53,052 nucleotides of DNA from Planctomycetota bacterium (GTDB taxonomy: Bacteria > Planctomycetota > UBA1135 > UBA2386): the NCBI GenBank assembly GCA_016235155.1, contig JACRLW010000019.1:1-53052 (forward strand), written 5' to 3'. The first letter of the stretch is position 1; each line of letters begins with the position of its first letter. The translations under genes and the position numbers were made by a program. Below are positions 45,839-53,052 of this stretch, in pieces. The notes beneath the pieces were generated by a model that was not told the DNA's origin, searched no databases, and worked only from the letters and a program-made list of their open reading frames with translations.

Positions 45839-46990
45839 TCAGTAGTCGACGCGCAGCACCAGCGCTTCGCTGGTCAGTCGCTGACCGTTGGGCCACACGC
45901 GTCCCTCCTGGGCGATCGTCGTGCAGGGGATCGTCGCGCCGGAGCCGATCTTCCAACGCAGGGCGAGCGACGGGAACAGCACCTGCGTGGACAGGAACGG
46001 GTCCCACTCCAGAGCGATGTCCTGGGTGTAGAAGCCGGCGCCGACGAGGTTCGGATCGTTGGGGATCGGCAGCCCGAGAAGACGCAGCTCGGAGCCGCGG
46101 CCCTGCGCGACGTGCGTCATCGGAATACCCATGTCGAACAGATCGCCGATCGCCCAGTCGCAGTTCGGGCGCGCGGGCAGTCCCAGGTTGTCGAGCGAAA
46201 ACGGCGTGATGAAGTTGCCGAAGAACGCACCCGCGCCGCGCGCGCCGAAGAGCAGCGCATTGATCGCGAGCGTGCCGTCGGGCGGGTAGTTGAAGAGCCA
46301 GAGGTTCAAGCTGCCGCCCGGGACGAGTGCAGACGCTTCGATGCGGTAGTTGACGCTCGGGTTGGCATTGCCGTTGAAGCAGTCGAAGCGCCGGTGCTCC
46401 AACCACGCGTTGCCGAACTCCGCGCGCAGCGCCTCGGGGATCCACGGCGAACCGAAGCTGCTCGTCTGCGTGACGTCGAAGTCGACGAGCAGGCTGCCCT
46501 GCGCGGGGCGCGTCCAGGGGAACGGCTGCGCAAAGGGGATGGTCGACTCCCACGGCGCGGGCCAGGGCACCATGAAGTTCAGTCCGAGGTTGACCGTGCC
46601 GGAGAACACCAGCGCATCGTCCGGTCCCGTGTTCCAGGCGAAGACCGCGCTGCTGGTCACCGGCGTGCGCGGCGAGGTCGACACGCGGAGGTTCGTCGCG
46701 AACGAGGTCGGGATCGAACCCCAGTCCATCCCGCCGACGCCGCGGAATGCGATCCCGCGCAGCGAGCCCGAGGCGAGGGGAACATCGGTCGCGTCGTACA
46801 GGTACTGCAAGCGCAGCGGCCCACTGAAGAAGCCGCTGGGCCACCAGTGCTCGGCCAGGTCTCCCCACAGAAGCCCCGGCTGACGCAACTGCGCCTTGCT
46901 CGGCACGACGAAGCTGTTCGCCTGCGCGGACAGCACAGCTCCCAACACGATGGCGACGACCGACACACCGGTCACGCGACGCACGTTCAT
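45839..46990 (-). CDS. Secreted beta-rich protein with planctomycete-type C-terminal domain
   Basis: ATG at 46990 is supported by GGAGG at 47004-47000, nine bases upstream. A longer frame to 47044 lacks a site. It has 383 residues with signal peptide MNVRRVTGVSVVAIVLGAVL and cleavage after SAQA. The body has beta strands such as VDFDVTQTSSFGSPWIPEAL. The C-terminal part (RPNCDWAIGDLFDMGIPM, LRLLGLPIPNDPNLVGAGFY) resembles the repeated-strand domain seen on planctomycete exoproteins. No catalytic motif is visible. It is co-directional with the regulatory-domain protein upstream, with a 69-base gap. Confidence 0.78.
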   Translation of the reverse strand: MNVRRVTGVSVVAIVLGAVLSAQANSFVVPSKAQLRQPGLLWGDLAEHWWPSGFFSGPLRLQYLYDATDVPLASGSLRGIAFRGVGGMDWGSIPTSFATNLRVSTSPRTPVTSSAVFAWNTGPDDALVFSGTVNLGLNFMVPWPAPWESTIPFAQPFPWTRPAQGSLLVDFDVTQTSSFGSPWIPEALRAEFGNAWLEHRRFDCFNGNANPSVNYRIEASALVPGGSLNLWLFNYPPDGTLAINALLFGARGAGAFFGNFITPFSLDNLGLPARPNCDWAIGDLFDMGIPMTHVAQGRGSELRLLGLPIPNDPNLVGAGFYTQDIALEWDPFLSTQVLFPSLALRWKIGSGATIPCTTIAQEGRVWPNGQRLTSEALVLRVDY

Positions 46991-46999
46991 GCGCTTGGT

Positions 47000-47004
47000 C
47001 CTCC
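47000..47004 (-). promoter_or_regulatory. Strong ribosome-binding site GGAGG deciding the start at 46990
   Basis: GGAGG on the minus strand at 47004-47000, nine bases before the ATG at 46990. Few starts in this window have so good a match, and it rules out the longer open frame. Confidence 0.7.
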
Positions 47005-47059
47005 GCTTCGACTCGAACGACGGGGGCGATTGGCGCGGCATCATGCCACGCGGCGCGGG

Positions 47060-49597
47060 TCAGCGTGCAAACGCGCTCGCCGGGACGCTCAGCGTGATGG
47101 GCAGCAAAGCGCCGCTCGCGGGGATCGTCACGGTCTTCGGCGAGAAGTCCCGCAGTTCGTGCTCCGCGTCGAATCCCCCGGCCACGAAGACTCGCAGGCG
47201 GTACTCCCCCGGCCCGTCGTGGGGGACTTCGCGCGGCATGCCGATCTGCACGAGAGACGGCCAGCGCCACGGGTCGGGACCGGGAGCGACGCGCACGGCG
47301 GCGTCGGCCGGCGCGTAGCGCTCGCTCGACGCTCGTAGTGGTTCGAGCTGCGCGTACACCACTTCACTCCGGTCCGGCGTCCATCCGTCGACGACGAGTT
47401 CGACGGACAAGACCTGTGGGGTCGCGAGCTCGACCGTGAGGTCCCCAGTGACGCGTTCGAAGCGCGCGGGCGCGAAGCCCGTCACGGCGACGAGCACGTC
47501 GACGGGTTCGGGTCGCGCCACGAGATCGACGCGCTTGCTCATGAAGTCGCGGCCGTACCAGACGGAGTCCCTGCGGACCCAGATGCTGCCGCGCACGAAG
47601 TCGGGGAGCGCGGTGCCTGGTGCGGCGCCGATCTCCACGCGCAGCACGCGCACTCCGCTCAGCGCGATGCCTTGGAGCCGCGGGTCGCGGTTCTCACCCG
47701 CGCGCAGCACGACGCCGTCGACGGCGAAGATCGGCGCGGTTTCGCCGAGCAGCGTCGCGGCGAAGCGATAGGTCCCCACGGGAACCCGATCGAAGCGGTA
47801 GCTGGTCCCACGCTCGGTCGCTCTCGCGAACATCGAAGCGTCGATCGGCGGCTGGCCTCCGTCCTGGTGCAGGACCACACCGAGCCGCTGCACGCGTCCC
47901 GGCTCGTGCACGAACTCCACGCTCAGCGACGCGCGGCGGACGAGGCGTACGACGAGGTCGGTCGCCCCCGCGTTCGCCGTGACCGCTTCGAGCTGCTCCG
48001 CGCCGTCGCTCGTGTTCCCGCCGGACAAGCGGACGCTCCGCACGCCCTCGCCGCCGCGCAACTCGAAGCGGCCCTCGTCGAGCATGCGGATCGCCGGCGC
48101 TCCCGCGCCTTGCTCGGCGCTCGCGACTTCGAGCCGGATGTCGAGATCGCTCACCAAGACGCTGCCGTCGTCGAGCGCGCGTCCTTCGGCCCAGAGCGGC
48201 GCGTCCTCCACACGGAGGTCACCGAGTTCGAGGAAGTCCGCAACGACCCGATCGACGGTGAGCTCGCCGCGACTCCCGGCGAGTGGACCCGCGGGCACGG
48301 ACACCCGCACGCGGTGCATGGTCTGGCCGCGCGCGGCGGCGTCGAGCGCGAAGCAGCAGCAGCCGTCGTGAGCGGCGATCCGCGCGGTCCGCGTGATCGC
48401 TGCGCCGATCTCGACTTCGAACTCGAGCATGACACCTGCGACGGGCCCGCCCTCCGCATCGACGATCCGGATGCCAAGCAGCGGCGAGCCTCGCGCGGGC
48501 ACGGTGAACGTCACCGTCTCGTCCATGCGTGTCGGACCTTTGAACCGGAATCGACGCGGGCCGGCTCGCGACACGACATCGAGCGCGAACTCCAGACCGA
48601 GTCCGACGAAGGGAAAGCGCGCGCGCCCGCCGCGACATGGCGCCCTGGCGCCGGAGCCGTCCTTGGTGAGCGCGTGCATCAGGAGCTCCTGGCCCTCGGT
48701 CAGCGCCGCCGGTCCCTCGTCGATGACTTCGATCGCGCCGCGCTGCGGCAACTGGAGGCGGATGGGTTCGAGAGGAGGTGCGAGGCAGTCGAGAGGCATG
48801 GGCGCTACAGGCAGTCCCGGCGCCTCGACCCCCACCACGCTCGACTGCTCCTGGGCGATCACGTGGGTCTGCAGATGCGAGACCCGCGCTCGACCATCTT
48901 CGTTTGTGAGAACGCTCCAACCTTTGCCCGTCGGCAACGCCGCGCTGGTCTCGACGACGTGATGCACGACGGCGACGCCCGGCGCGGGTCGCCCGAGCGC
49001 GTCGACCACGTCGACGTCGACATGCCGATCGCGGTCGATGCGTACGACGAGTTCCGTCGCGCGCGGCTCGTCCAGGGCGCGGCGGCCGAAGCGATCGCCC
49101 GCGCGCGCGACGTAGACCTGGCGCCACTCGCGGCGCAGGCCTCGCGGGCGCGGCAGCTTCGCTTCACCGCGTTCGTCGCACGCGGCTTCGAGCCCGAAGC
49201 GCACGACGCAGTCCTCGAGCCCGCGCTGGCGTGCGTCGTCGAAGTCCGACGCGAAGAGGATCGCGTCGGGCACGACCGCCAGCGTGTGCACCGTCGCGGC
49301 GGGCACCGCGAGCCCCGTCGTCGCGTCGATCACGCGCACGGTGAGCATCGCCTCGACGCGAAGCTCCGCGACCGGCGCGGTCAGCCCGACCGCGTCGTTG
49401 CCCTTCGGTGACACGGCGACCCGAGTCGCCTCGTCGTGCACGATGGACTCACCCGTCCTCACCGGTGCGCTCGCCGCGCGCGTCGCGCTGCGCGCGCCCG
49501 CGCCACCGTCCGACGGACCGCCGTCCGCCGTGAACCAGAGCGCGAGGAGCGCGAGCCCCGCGAGAACGACCGCGACGGCGATCCCGAGCCGATGCAT
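47060..49597 (-). CDS. Membrane-anchored protein with carboxypeptidase-regulatory-like domains
   Basis: Starts at ATG 49597 (the open frame extends to 49624) and encodes 845 residues. MHRLGIAVAVVLAGLALLAL is a signal anchor. The rest is mostly beta-sandwich. Repeated regulatory-like units are visible: LTVRVIDATTGLAVPAATVH, VDVDVVDALGRPAPGVAVVH and LGIRIVDAEGGPVAGVMLEF. These carry the V-x-D-x-x-G-x-P-V-x-x-(A/V)-x-V pattern of CarboxypepD_reg-like/SdrD-B folds. No catalytic domain is seen. Such proteins serve as surface scaffolds or adhesins; this is inference. Confidence 0.75.
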   Translation of the reverse strand: MHRLGIAVAVVLAGLALLALWFTADGGPSDGGAGARSATRAASAPVRTGESIVHDEATRVAVSPKGNDAVGLTAPVAELRVEAMLTVRVIDATTGLAVPAATVHTLAVVPDAILFASDFDDARQRGLEDCVVRFGLEAACDERGEAKLPRPRGLRREWRQVYVARAGDRFGRRALDEPRATELVVRIDRDRHVDVDVVDALGRPAPGVAVVHHVVETSAALPTGKGWSVLTNEDGRARVSHLQTHVIAQEQSSVVGVEAPGLPVAPMPLDCLAPPLEPIRLQLPQRGAIEVIDEGPAALTEGQELLMHALTKDGSGARAPCRGGRARFPFVGLGLEFALDVVSRAGPRRFRFKGPTRMDETVTFTVPARGSPLLGIRIVDAEGGPVAGVMLEFEVEIGAAITRTARIAAHDGCCCFALDAAARGQTMHRVRVSVPAGPLAGSRGELTVDRVVADFLELGDLRVEDAPLWAEGRALDDGSVLVSDLDIRLEVASAEQGAGAPAIRMLDEGRFELRGGEGVRSVRLSGGNTSDGAEQLEAVTANAGATDLVVRLVRRASLSVEFVHEPGRVQRLGVVLHQDGGQPPIDASMFARATERGTSYRFDRVPVGTYRFAATLLGETAPIFAVDGVVLRAGENRDPRLQGIALSGVRVLRVEIGAAPGTALPDFVRGSIWVRRDSVWYGRDFMSKRVDLVARPEPVDVLVAVTGFAPARFERVTGDLTVELATPQVLSVELVVDGWTPDRSEVVYAQLEPLRASSERYAPADAAVRVAPGPDPWRWPSLVQIGMPREVPHDGPGEYRLRVFVAGGFDAEHELRDFSPKTVTIPASGALLPITLSVPASAFAR

Positions 49598-49656
49598 GAC
49601 GGGCGCAGGATACCGGGGAGGCACCGGTTCACGGCGTCGGGCTACGATCCCCGCCC

Positions 49657-50964
49657 TTGCGCCCGCGCCCTTCGTCGATCACCGCGCTGCTCTTCGCGTG
49701 CTTCGCCGCGATCCCCCTCGCCGCGCAAGAAGAGCGCGTCACGAACTGGCCCGACGGCAGCGTGCACGAGCGCTTCAGTGTCGACGCGCAGGGGCGCAGG
49801 CAGGGCAATGCCGAGAGCTTCCGCGAGGACGGCACGCGCATCGAACGCGCGACGTACCGCGACGACCTGCTCGACGGACGGCGCGAGACCTTCCATCCTG
49901 ACGGCAAGCGCGCGGAACTCTCGTCGTGGCGAAAGGGCGTGCTCGACGGTCCCTTCGACGAGCACGACGGGAGCGGGCAATGGAAGCGGGCAGGCGCGTA
50001 CCGCGTGGGGCGGCTGCACGGGGATCTGCGGATCACCCTGGGTCGCAAGACGCTGACGCGCCAGAAGTGGCTCGACGGCGAACTCGTCGAACTCGACGGC
50101 ATCGCGCCGTTCCCCGTCCGGCAGGACGTCCTGCGCACGACGCTCGCCGCGATCCTCGCTCCGCCCGCCGCGACCGAAGCTCCTGCGGGCGATCCTCTCG
50201 CGCCCGAACGCGAGAAGGCGCTGCGTCGCCTCCAGGCGTACCGCCTTCTCTGCCGTGTCCCGCACGAGGGCATGACGCTCGTTCCGGAATGGAACGATCT
50301 CTGCGACGCCGCCGCCGAAGTCTGCGCGCGCAACGGCGGACTCAGCCACGAACCGCCCAAGCCCGCGGGCATGGACGAGGCGCGTTATCAGCAGGGCTAC
50401 CTCGGCGCGAGCCGAAGCAACCTCGGGCACGGCTCGATGGTCCACTCCGTCGACAGCTACATGGACGACTCGGATCCGTCGAACATCGACCGCATCGGGC
50501 ACCGTCGCTGGTGCCTCAATCCCGGGATGCGGAAGACGGCGTTCGGTTGGCACGAACACATCACCGCGATGTGGTCGATGGACTCCTCGGGCAGCCTGCC
50601 GCGCGGCATCGACGCCGTGCTCTACCCGCCCGCCGGCTGGGTGCCCGTCGACTTCTTCCAGTCTCACATCGCGTGGAGCGTCGCTCCGCTGCGCGGCGGT
50701 ACGCCGAAGAAGGACGAACTGCGCGTCACCGTCCGCCGCCTCGACGAACACTGGCTGCCGATCGGCGATCCGCTCGCGCTCGACTGGCTCGACGTCGCGG
50801 CCGACGGCTACGGCACCGGTGCCTGCATCGTGTTCCGCCCGGTCGGACTCGATTGCGTCCCCGGCGCGCGGTGGCTCACGGAGCTCAGCGTCGACGGCGG
50901 CAAGACCCTCGCCTGGCGCTACGTCGTCGCGTTCTGCGAGCCGATCGGCGCGGGAAACCGGTGA
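49657..50964 (+). CDS. Secreted protein with MORN-like repeats and a CAP domain
   Basis: The frame begins at TTG 49657, directly followed by a signal peptide (SSITALLFACFAAIPLAAQ). Residues about 25-145 hold short repeats of the G-x-x-(N/D)-G-x-x-x-x-(F/Y)-x-x-(D/N)-G type (QGNAESFREDGTRIERATYR, DGRRETFHPDGKRAEL) like the MORN-type repeats of PF07661. The second half carries a CAP/SCP domain: LVPEWNDLCDAAAEVCARNG, GGLSHEPPK, YMDDSDPSNIDRIGHRRWCL and TAFGWHEHITAMWSMD. CAP proteins act as secreted proteases, toxins or lipid binders; the cavity His/Glu residues seem present. Neighbours give no further clue. Confidence 0.7.
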   Translation: MRPRPSSITALLFACFAAIPLAAQEERVTNWPDGSVHERFSVDAQGRRQGNAESFREDGTRIERATYRDDLLDGRRETFHPDGKRAELSSWRKGVLDGPFDEHDGSGQWKRAGAYRVGRLHGDLRITLGRKTLTRQKWLDGELVELDGIAPFPVRQDVLRTTLAAILAPPAATEAPAGDPLAPEREKALRRLQAYRLLCRVPHEGMTLVPEWNDLCDAAAEVCARNGGLSHEPPKPAGMDEARYQQGYLGASRSNLGHGSMVHSVDSYMDDSDPSNIDRIGHRRWCLNPGMRKTAFGWHEHITAMWSMDSSGSLPRGIDAVLYPPAGWVPVDFFQSHIAWSVAPLRGGTPKKDELRVTVRRLDEHWLPIGDPLALDWLDVAADGYGTGACIVFRPVGLDCVPGARWLTELSVDGGKTLAWRYVVAFCEPIGAGNR

Positions 50965-51060
50965 TCGTCGACTGACGTCACCGATCGCCGTCGCGTTCCG
51001 ACCCCCATTGCGCCCCAGCCCGACCAACGGGGCTCGCGATTCTCGCTACGCTCCCGCGCC

Positions 51061-53052
51061 ATGCCCCGGCCTCTCTCCGGATTGCTCGTCGCCTCGATCG
51101 CCGCAGTCCTGGCGCCGCGATCCATGACGCAGACCGCGTGGGCGATCGAGCGTTGGACGGGTCCTGGCGCGGCGCAAGCCTATGACCCCACGCTGTGCCG
51201 GTTCGTGTCAGCGCCGTGGTGGACCCGCGACGAGTTCGACGGAACCACGCTCACCCGGGTCAGGAGCGAGATCCCGTTCCTCCGCCTCCCCCCCTACACC
51301 CCGTTTCCTCGGCCGCTCTCCGCGTTCTCCGCCTACGCCTACGACACGGTGCTGCGCCGTCACTTCATGTACGGCGGTCGCGAGTGGTCGAGCGGCGACT
51401 TCCTGACCGACGTCTGGTTGAGCGACGAAAACTCCTGGTCGCGGATCGTCGCCGATCCGAATCCCGGTCCGCGGCTCGAACCGGGCGTCGCCTTCGATTC
51501 GCAGCGACGGGTGTTCGTGCTCTTCGGCGGCGCCGACGAGACCACGGTGTTCGACGAGACCTGGGAATTCGACGGCCGGCGTTGGCGACACGCGCCATCG
51601 GTCACGCGCCCACTCGCCCTGACTCGACCGCAAATGGCGTTCGACGAGTTCCGTGGCAGGACGGTGCTCTACGACGGTGCGGACACCTGGGAGTGGGATG
51701 GGGTCACCTGGGCCGGGTTCCCCTCCACGGGTTCGCCGTCGCCGCGCAGCGGCGCGGCGCTCGTCTACGACCATCGTCGCCGGGCCGTGCTGCTCGTCGG
51801 CGGGGACACGAGCGCACCGTCGGTGGACCTGTGGGCGTGGACCGGGACTCGATGGAGTCCGGCATTCGTCCCCAATGGGCCGCCAGGCCGAGCCTGGATG
51901 CTCGTGCTCAGCGATCCCGCGCAGCAGGTGCTGCATGTGTTCGGAGGCACGGACGGGCGCAATGGCTCGGCCGGCGATTCCTGGCGCCTGACCGACCGCT
52001 GGCAACTGGTGCTACCCCCGCTGCACAGCGCCCCCGTTCCGTTCTTCGAGACGGCGAGGGAACTGGTCTGGGATCCGGCGAACGAGCGCGTGATGGCGCT
52101 GGTCGCGACGGACTCCGGGTTTCCGAGCGCAAGACGTGTCCAGGTCTGGGAAGGGAATCAATGGCGCATCATCCCGACGACGATCGCGCCGCCGAGTTCG
52201 ACGTGGATCGCCGGTTGGCCTCTCGCCGCCGACCTTCGCCGGCGACGCGTGGTGTGCTTCGTCAATCGCGAGACCTGGGAGTGGGATGGCCGGATCTGGC
52301 AACGCTTGCAGCCCGCTCATGAACCGCCGCTCTGGGCGGCACCGGCGCTCGCCTTCGACCCGCTTCGCGGCCGCACGGTTCTCGTCTGCGGCGGCGACTC
52401 GACCTGGGAATGGGACGGTCTCGACTGGACCCAGCGCGCCGGGCCGGAGACCCCATCGGTAGGGATCCGCGCGCTCGCCTGGCATGCCACGAGCAGGAAG
52501 CTGGTCGCAATCGCGGGCTACTCGCCGCAGACCTGGGAATGGGACGGCACGGCGTGGACCCGACGCGGACCCGCGCACGAGCCGCCCCCCGTCGCGTCGT
52601 TGGTCGAGGATCCGGTCCGCGGGCGCGTCGTCTGCCTCTCGCGTTCGGCCGACTCCGGATACACCCGCGCCGTCGACACCTTCGAGTGGGACGGCAACGA
52701 CTGGCTCGAGGTGACCGATCGCTCGAGGGTGCTCTTCGAGCCTTCCCCCAGCGCCGCGTTCGACCACCGGACGGAGCGCATCCTCACGATCGACCGCGTG
52801 TCATCCGCCCCGGAAGTCTGGGGCTACGGTCCGCTCCATCCCGCCAGCGCGGAACCCTTCGGCGCCGCCTGCTCCGGCTCGCTCGGGCCGGTCGCGCTCG
52901 ACGCCCTCGCGCGCCCCTGGCTCGGCGATCGTTGCACCCTGCGCGCGATGCCGCTGCCGCGCGACGCGGCCATCCTCGTCGCGGGGCTCTCCGACCGCGT
53001 CTACCACTCGCTGACGCTGCCCGTCGATCTCGCACTGCTCGGCGCCCCCGGC
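51061..53052 (+). CDS. Secreted kelch-like WEWDG-repeat protein, C-terminus beyond right edge
   Basis: The ATG at 51061 opens a frame of 664 codons that stays open to the right edge, so the end is missing. MPRPLSGLLVASIAAVLAP is a signal peptide. At least six repeats of the kelch/beta-propeller type follow, each ending in a TWEWDG-like strand: ETWEFDGRRW, DTWEWDGVTW, ETWEWDGRIW, STWEWDGLDW, QTWEWDGTAW and DTFEWDGNDW. The last visible residues (GAACSGSLGPVALDALA, PWLGDRCTLRAMPLPRDAAI, LTLPVDLALLGAPG) match the C-terminal domain common on planctomycete secreted proteins. A surface or secreted binding role is likely. Confidence 0.85.
   Translation, partial: MPRPLSGLLVASIAAVLAPRSMTQTAWAIERWTGPGAAQAYDPTLCRFVSAPWWTRDEFDGTTLTRVRSEIPFLRLPPYTPFPRPLSAFSAYAYDTVLRRHFMYGGREWSSGDFLTDVWLSDENSWSRIVADPNPGPRLEPGVAFDSQRRVFVLFGGADETTVFDETWEFDGRRWRHAPSVTRPLALTRPQMAFDEFRGRTVLYDGADTWEWDGVTWAGFPSTGSPSPRSGAALVYDHRRRAVLLVGGDTSAPSVDLWAWTGTRWSPAFVPNGPPGRAWMLVLSDPAQQVLHVFGGTDGRNGSAGDSWRLTDRWQLVLPPLHSAPVPFFETARELVWDPANERVMALVATDSGFPSARRVQVWEGNQWRIIPTTIAPPSSTWIAGWPLAADLRRRRVVCFVNRETWEWDGRIWQRLQPAHEPPLWAAPALAFDPLRGRTVLVCGGDSTWEWDGLDWTQRAGPETPSVGIRALAWHATSRKLVAIAGYSPQTWEWDGTAWTRRGPAHEPPPVASLVEDPVRGRVVCLSRSADSGYTRAVDTFEWDGNDWLEVTDRSRVLFEPSPSAAFDHRTERILTIDRVSSAPEVWGYGPLHPASAEPFGAACSGSLGPVALDALARPWLGDRCTLRAMPLPRDAAILVAGLSDRVYHSLTLPVDLALLGAPG

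Noticed and set aside
1..53052. CRISPR arrays, tRNA/rRNA genes, integrases and insertion sequences
   Set aside because: I looked for spaced direct repeats, tRNA T-loop patterns and transposase or integrase motifs in the gaps and frames and found none that I could support.

Overview
This is a very GC-rich (roughly 70% or more) bacterial chromosomal segment with no rRNA, tRNA, CRISPR array, integrase or insertion sequence that I could recognise. The gene content points to a member of the Planctomycetota: a membrane Ser/Thr kinase coupled to an FHA-GAF-sigma54 activator, a secreted formylglycine sulfatase, an alpha-2-macroglobulin-like giant protein, TPR/DUF3857/transglutaminase proteins, EF-hand proteins, and secreted proteins with a C-terminal domain I associate with that phylum. 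This assignment is inference from recalled families, not from a search. Many genes are packed with ATGA/GTGA overlaps, and GTG/TTG starts are common.

Layout. 1-3551 (-): Ser/Thr kinase (cut by the left edge) translationally coupled to an FHA-GAF-AAA+-Fis sigma54 activator. 3684-4919 (+): MEMO1/AmmeMemoRadiSam-B-like protein with a PqqD-like N-terminus. 4929-11095 (-): a roughly 2050-residue alpha-2-macroglobulin-like exported protein, interrupted by a frameshift near 7960. 11217-12520 (-): a 68-residue membrane protein and a GT9 heptosyltransferase-like enzyme. 12690-17900 (+): a divergent Tex-like RNA-binding protein, a secreted protein, a Nudix hydrolase and a 77-residue Sm/Hfq-like protein in a tight run. 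This run is followed by a 346-base intergenic region with several hairpins and an intrinsic-terminator-like end. 18247-23734 (-): a methyltransferase, two ABC ATPase/permease pairs and a RegB-like histidine kinase in one overlapping run. One of the two ATPases has lost its H-loop segment and is frameshifted.

23809-23994 is an element bounded by 21-base inverted ends directly in front of the next operon. 24004-30230 (+): secreted HExxH metalloprotease-like protein, histidine kinase, OmpR/PhoB response regulator and a secreted helical protein, probably one envelope-stress or exoprotein sensing operon. 30253-30672 (-): lipoprotein. 30777-33112 (+): NYN-domain nuclease-like protein and an EF-hand protein. 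33178-40565 (+): two very large, translationally coupled TPR-DUF3857-transglutaminase-like exported proteins. The first keeps the Cys-His-Asp triad and the second has lost the cysteine. 40579-42969 (-): a large membrane protein with EF-hand loops. 43205-45704 (+): DUF2891-like protein and a lipoprotein sulfatase. 45839-49597 (-): a secreted protein and a Type II-membrane-like protein with a carboxypeptidase-regulatory-like fold. 49657-50964 (+): MORN-like repeats plus a CAP domain. 51061-53052 (+): a kelch-like WEWDG-repeat secreted protein cut by the right edge.

The most unusual items are the Sm-like gene followed by a structured, terminator-ended region, the inverted-repeat leader in front of the metalloprotease/two-component operon, the deleted H-loop in an otherwise coupled ABC operon, and the active/inactive transglutaminase-like pair.
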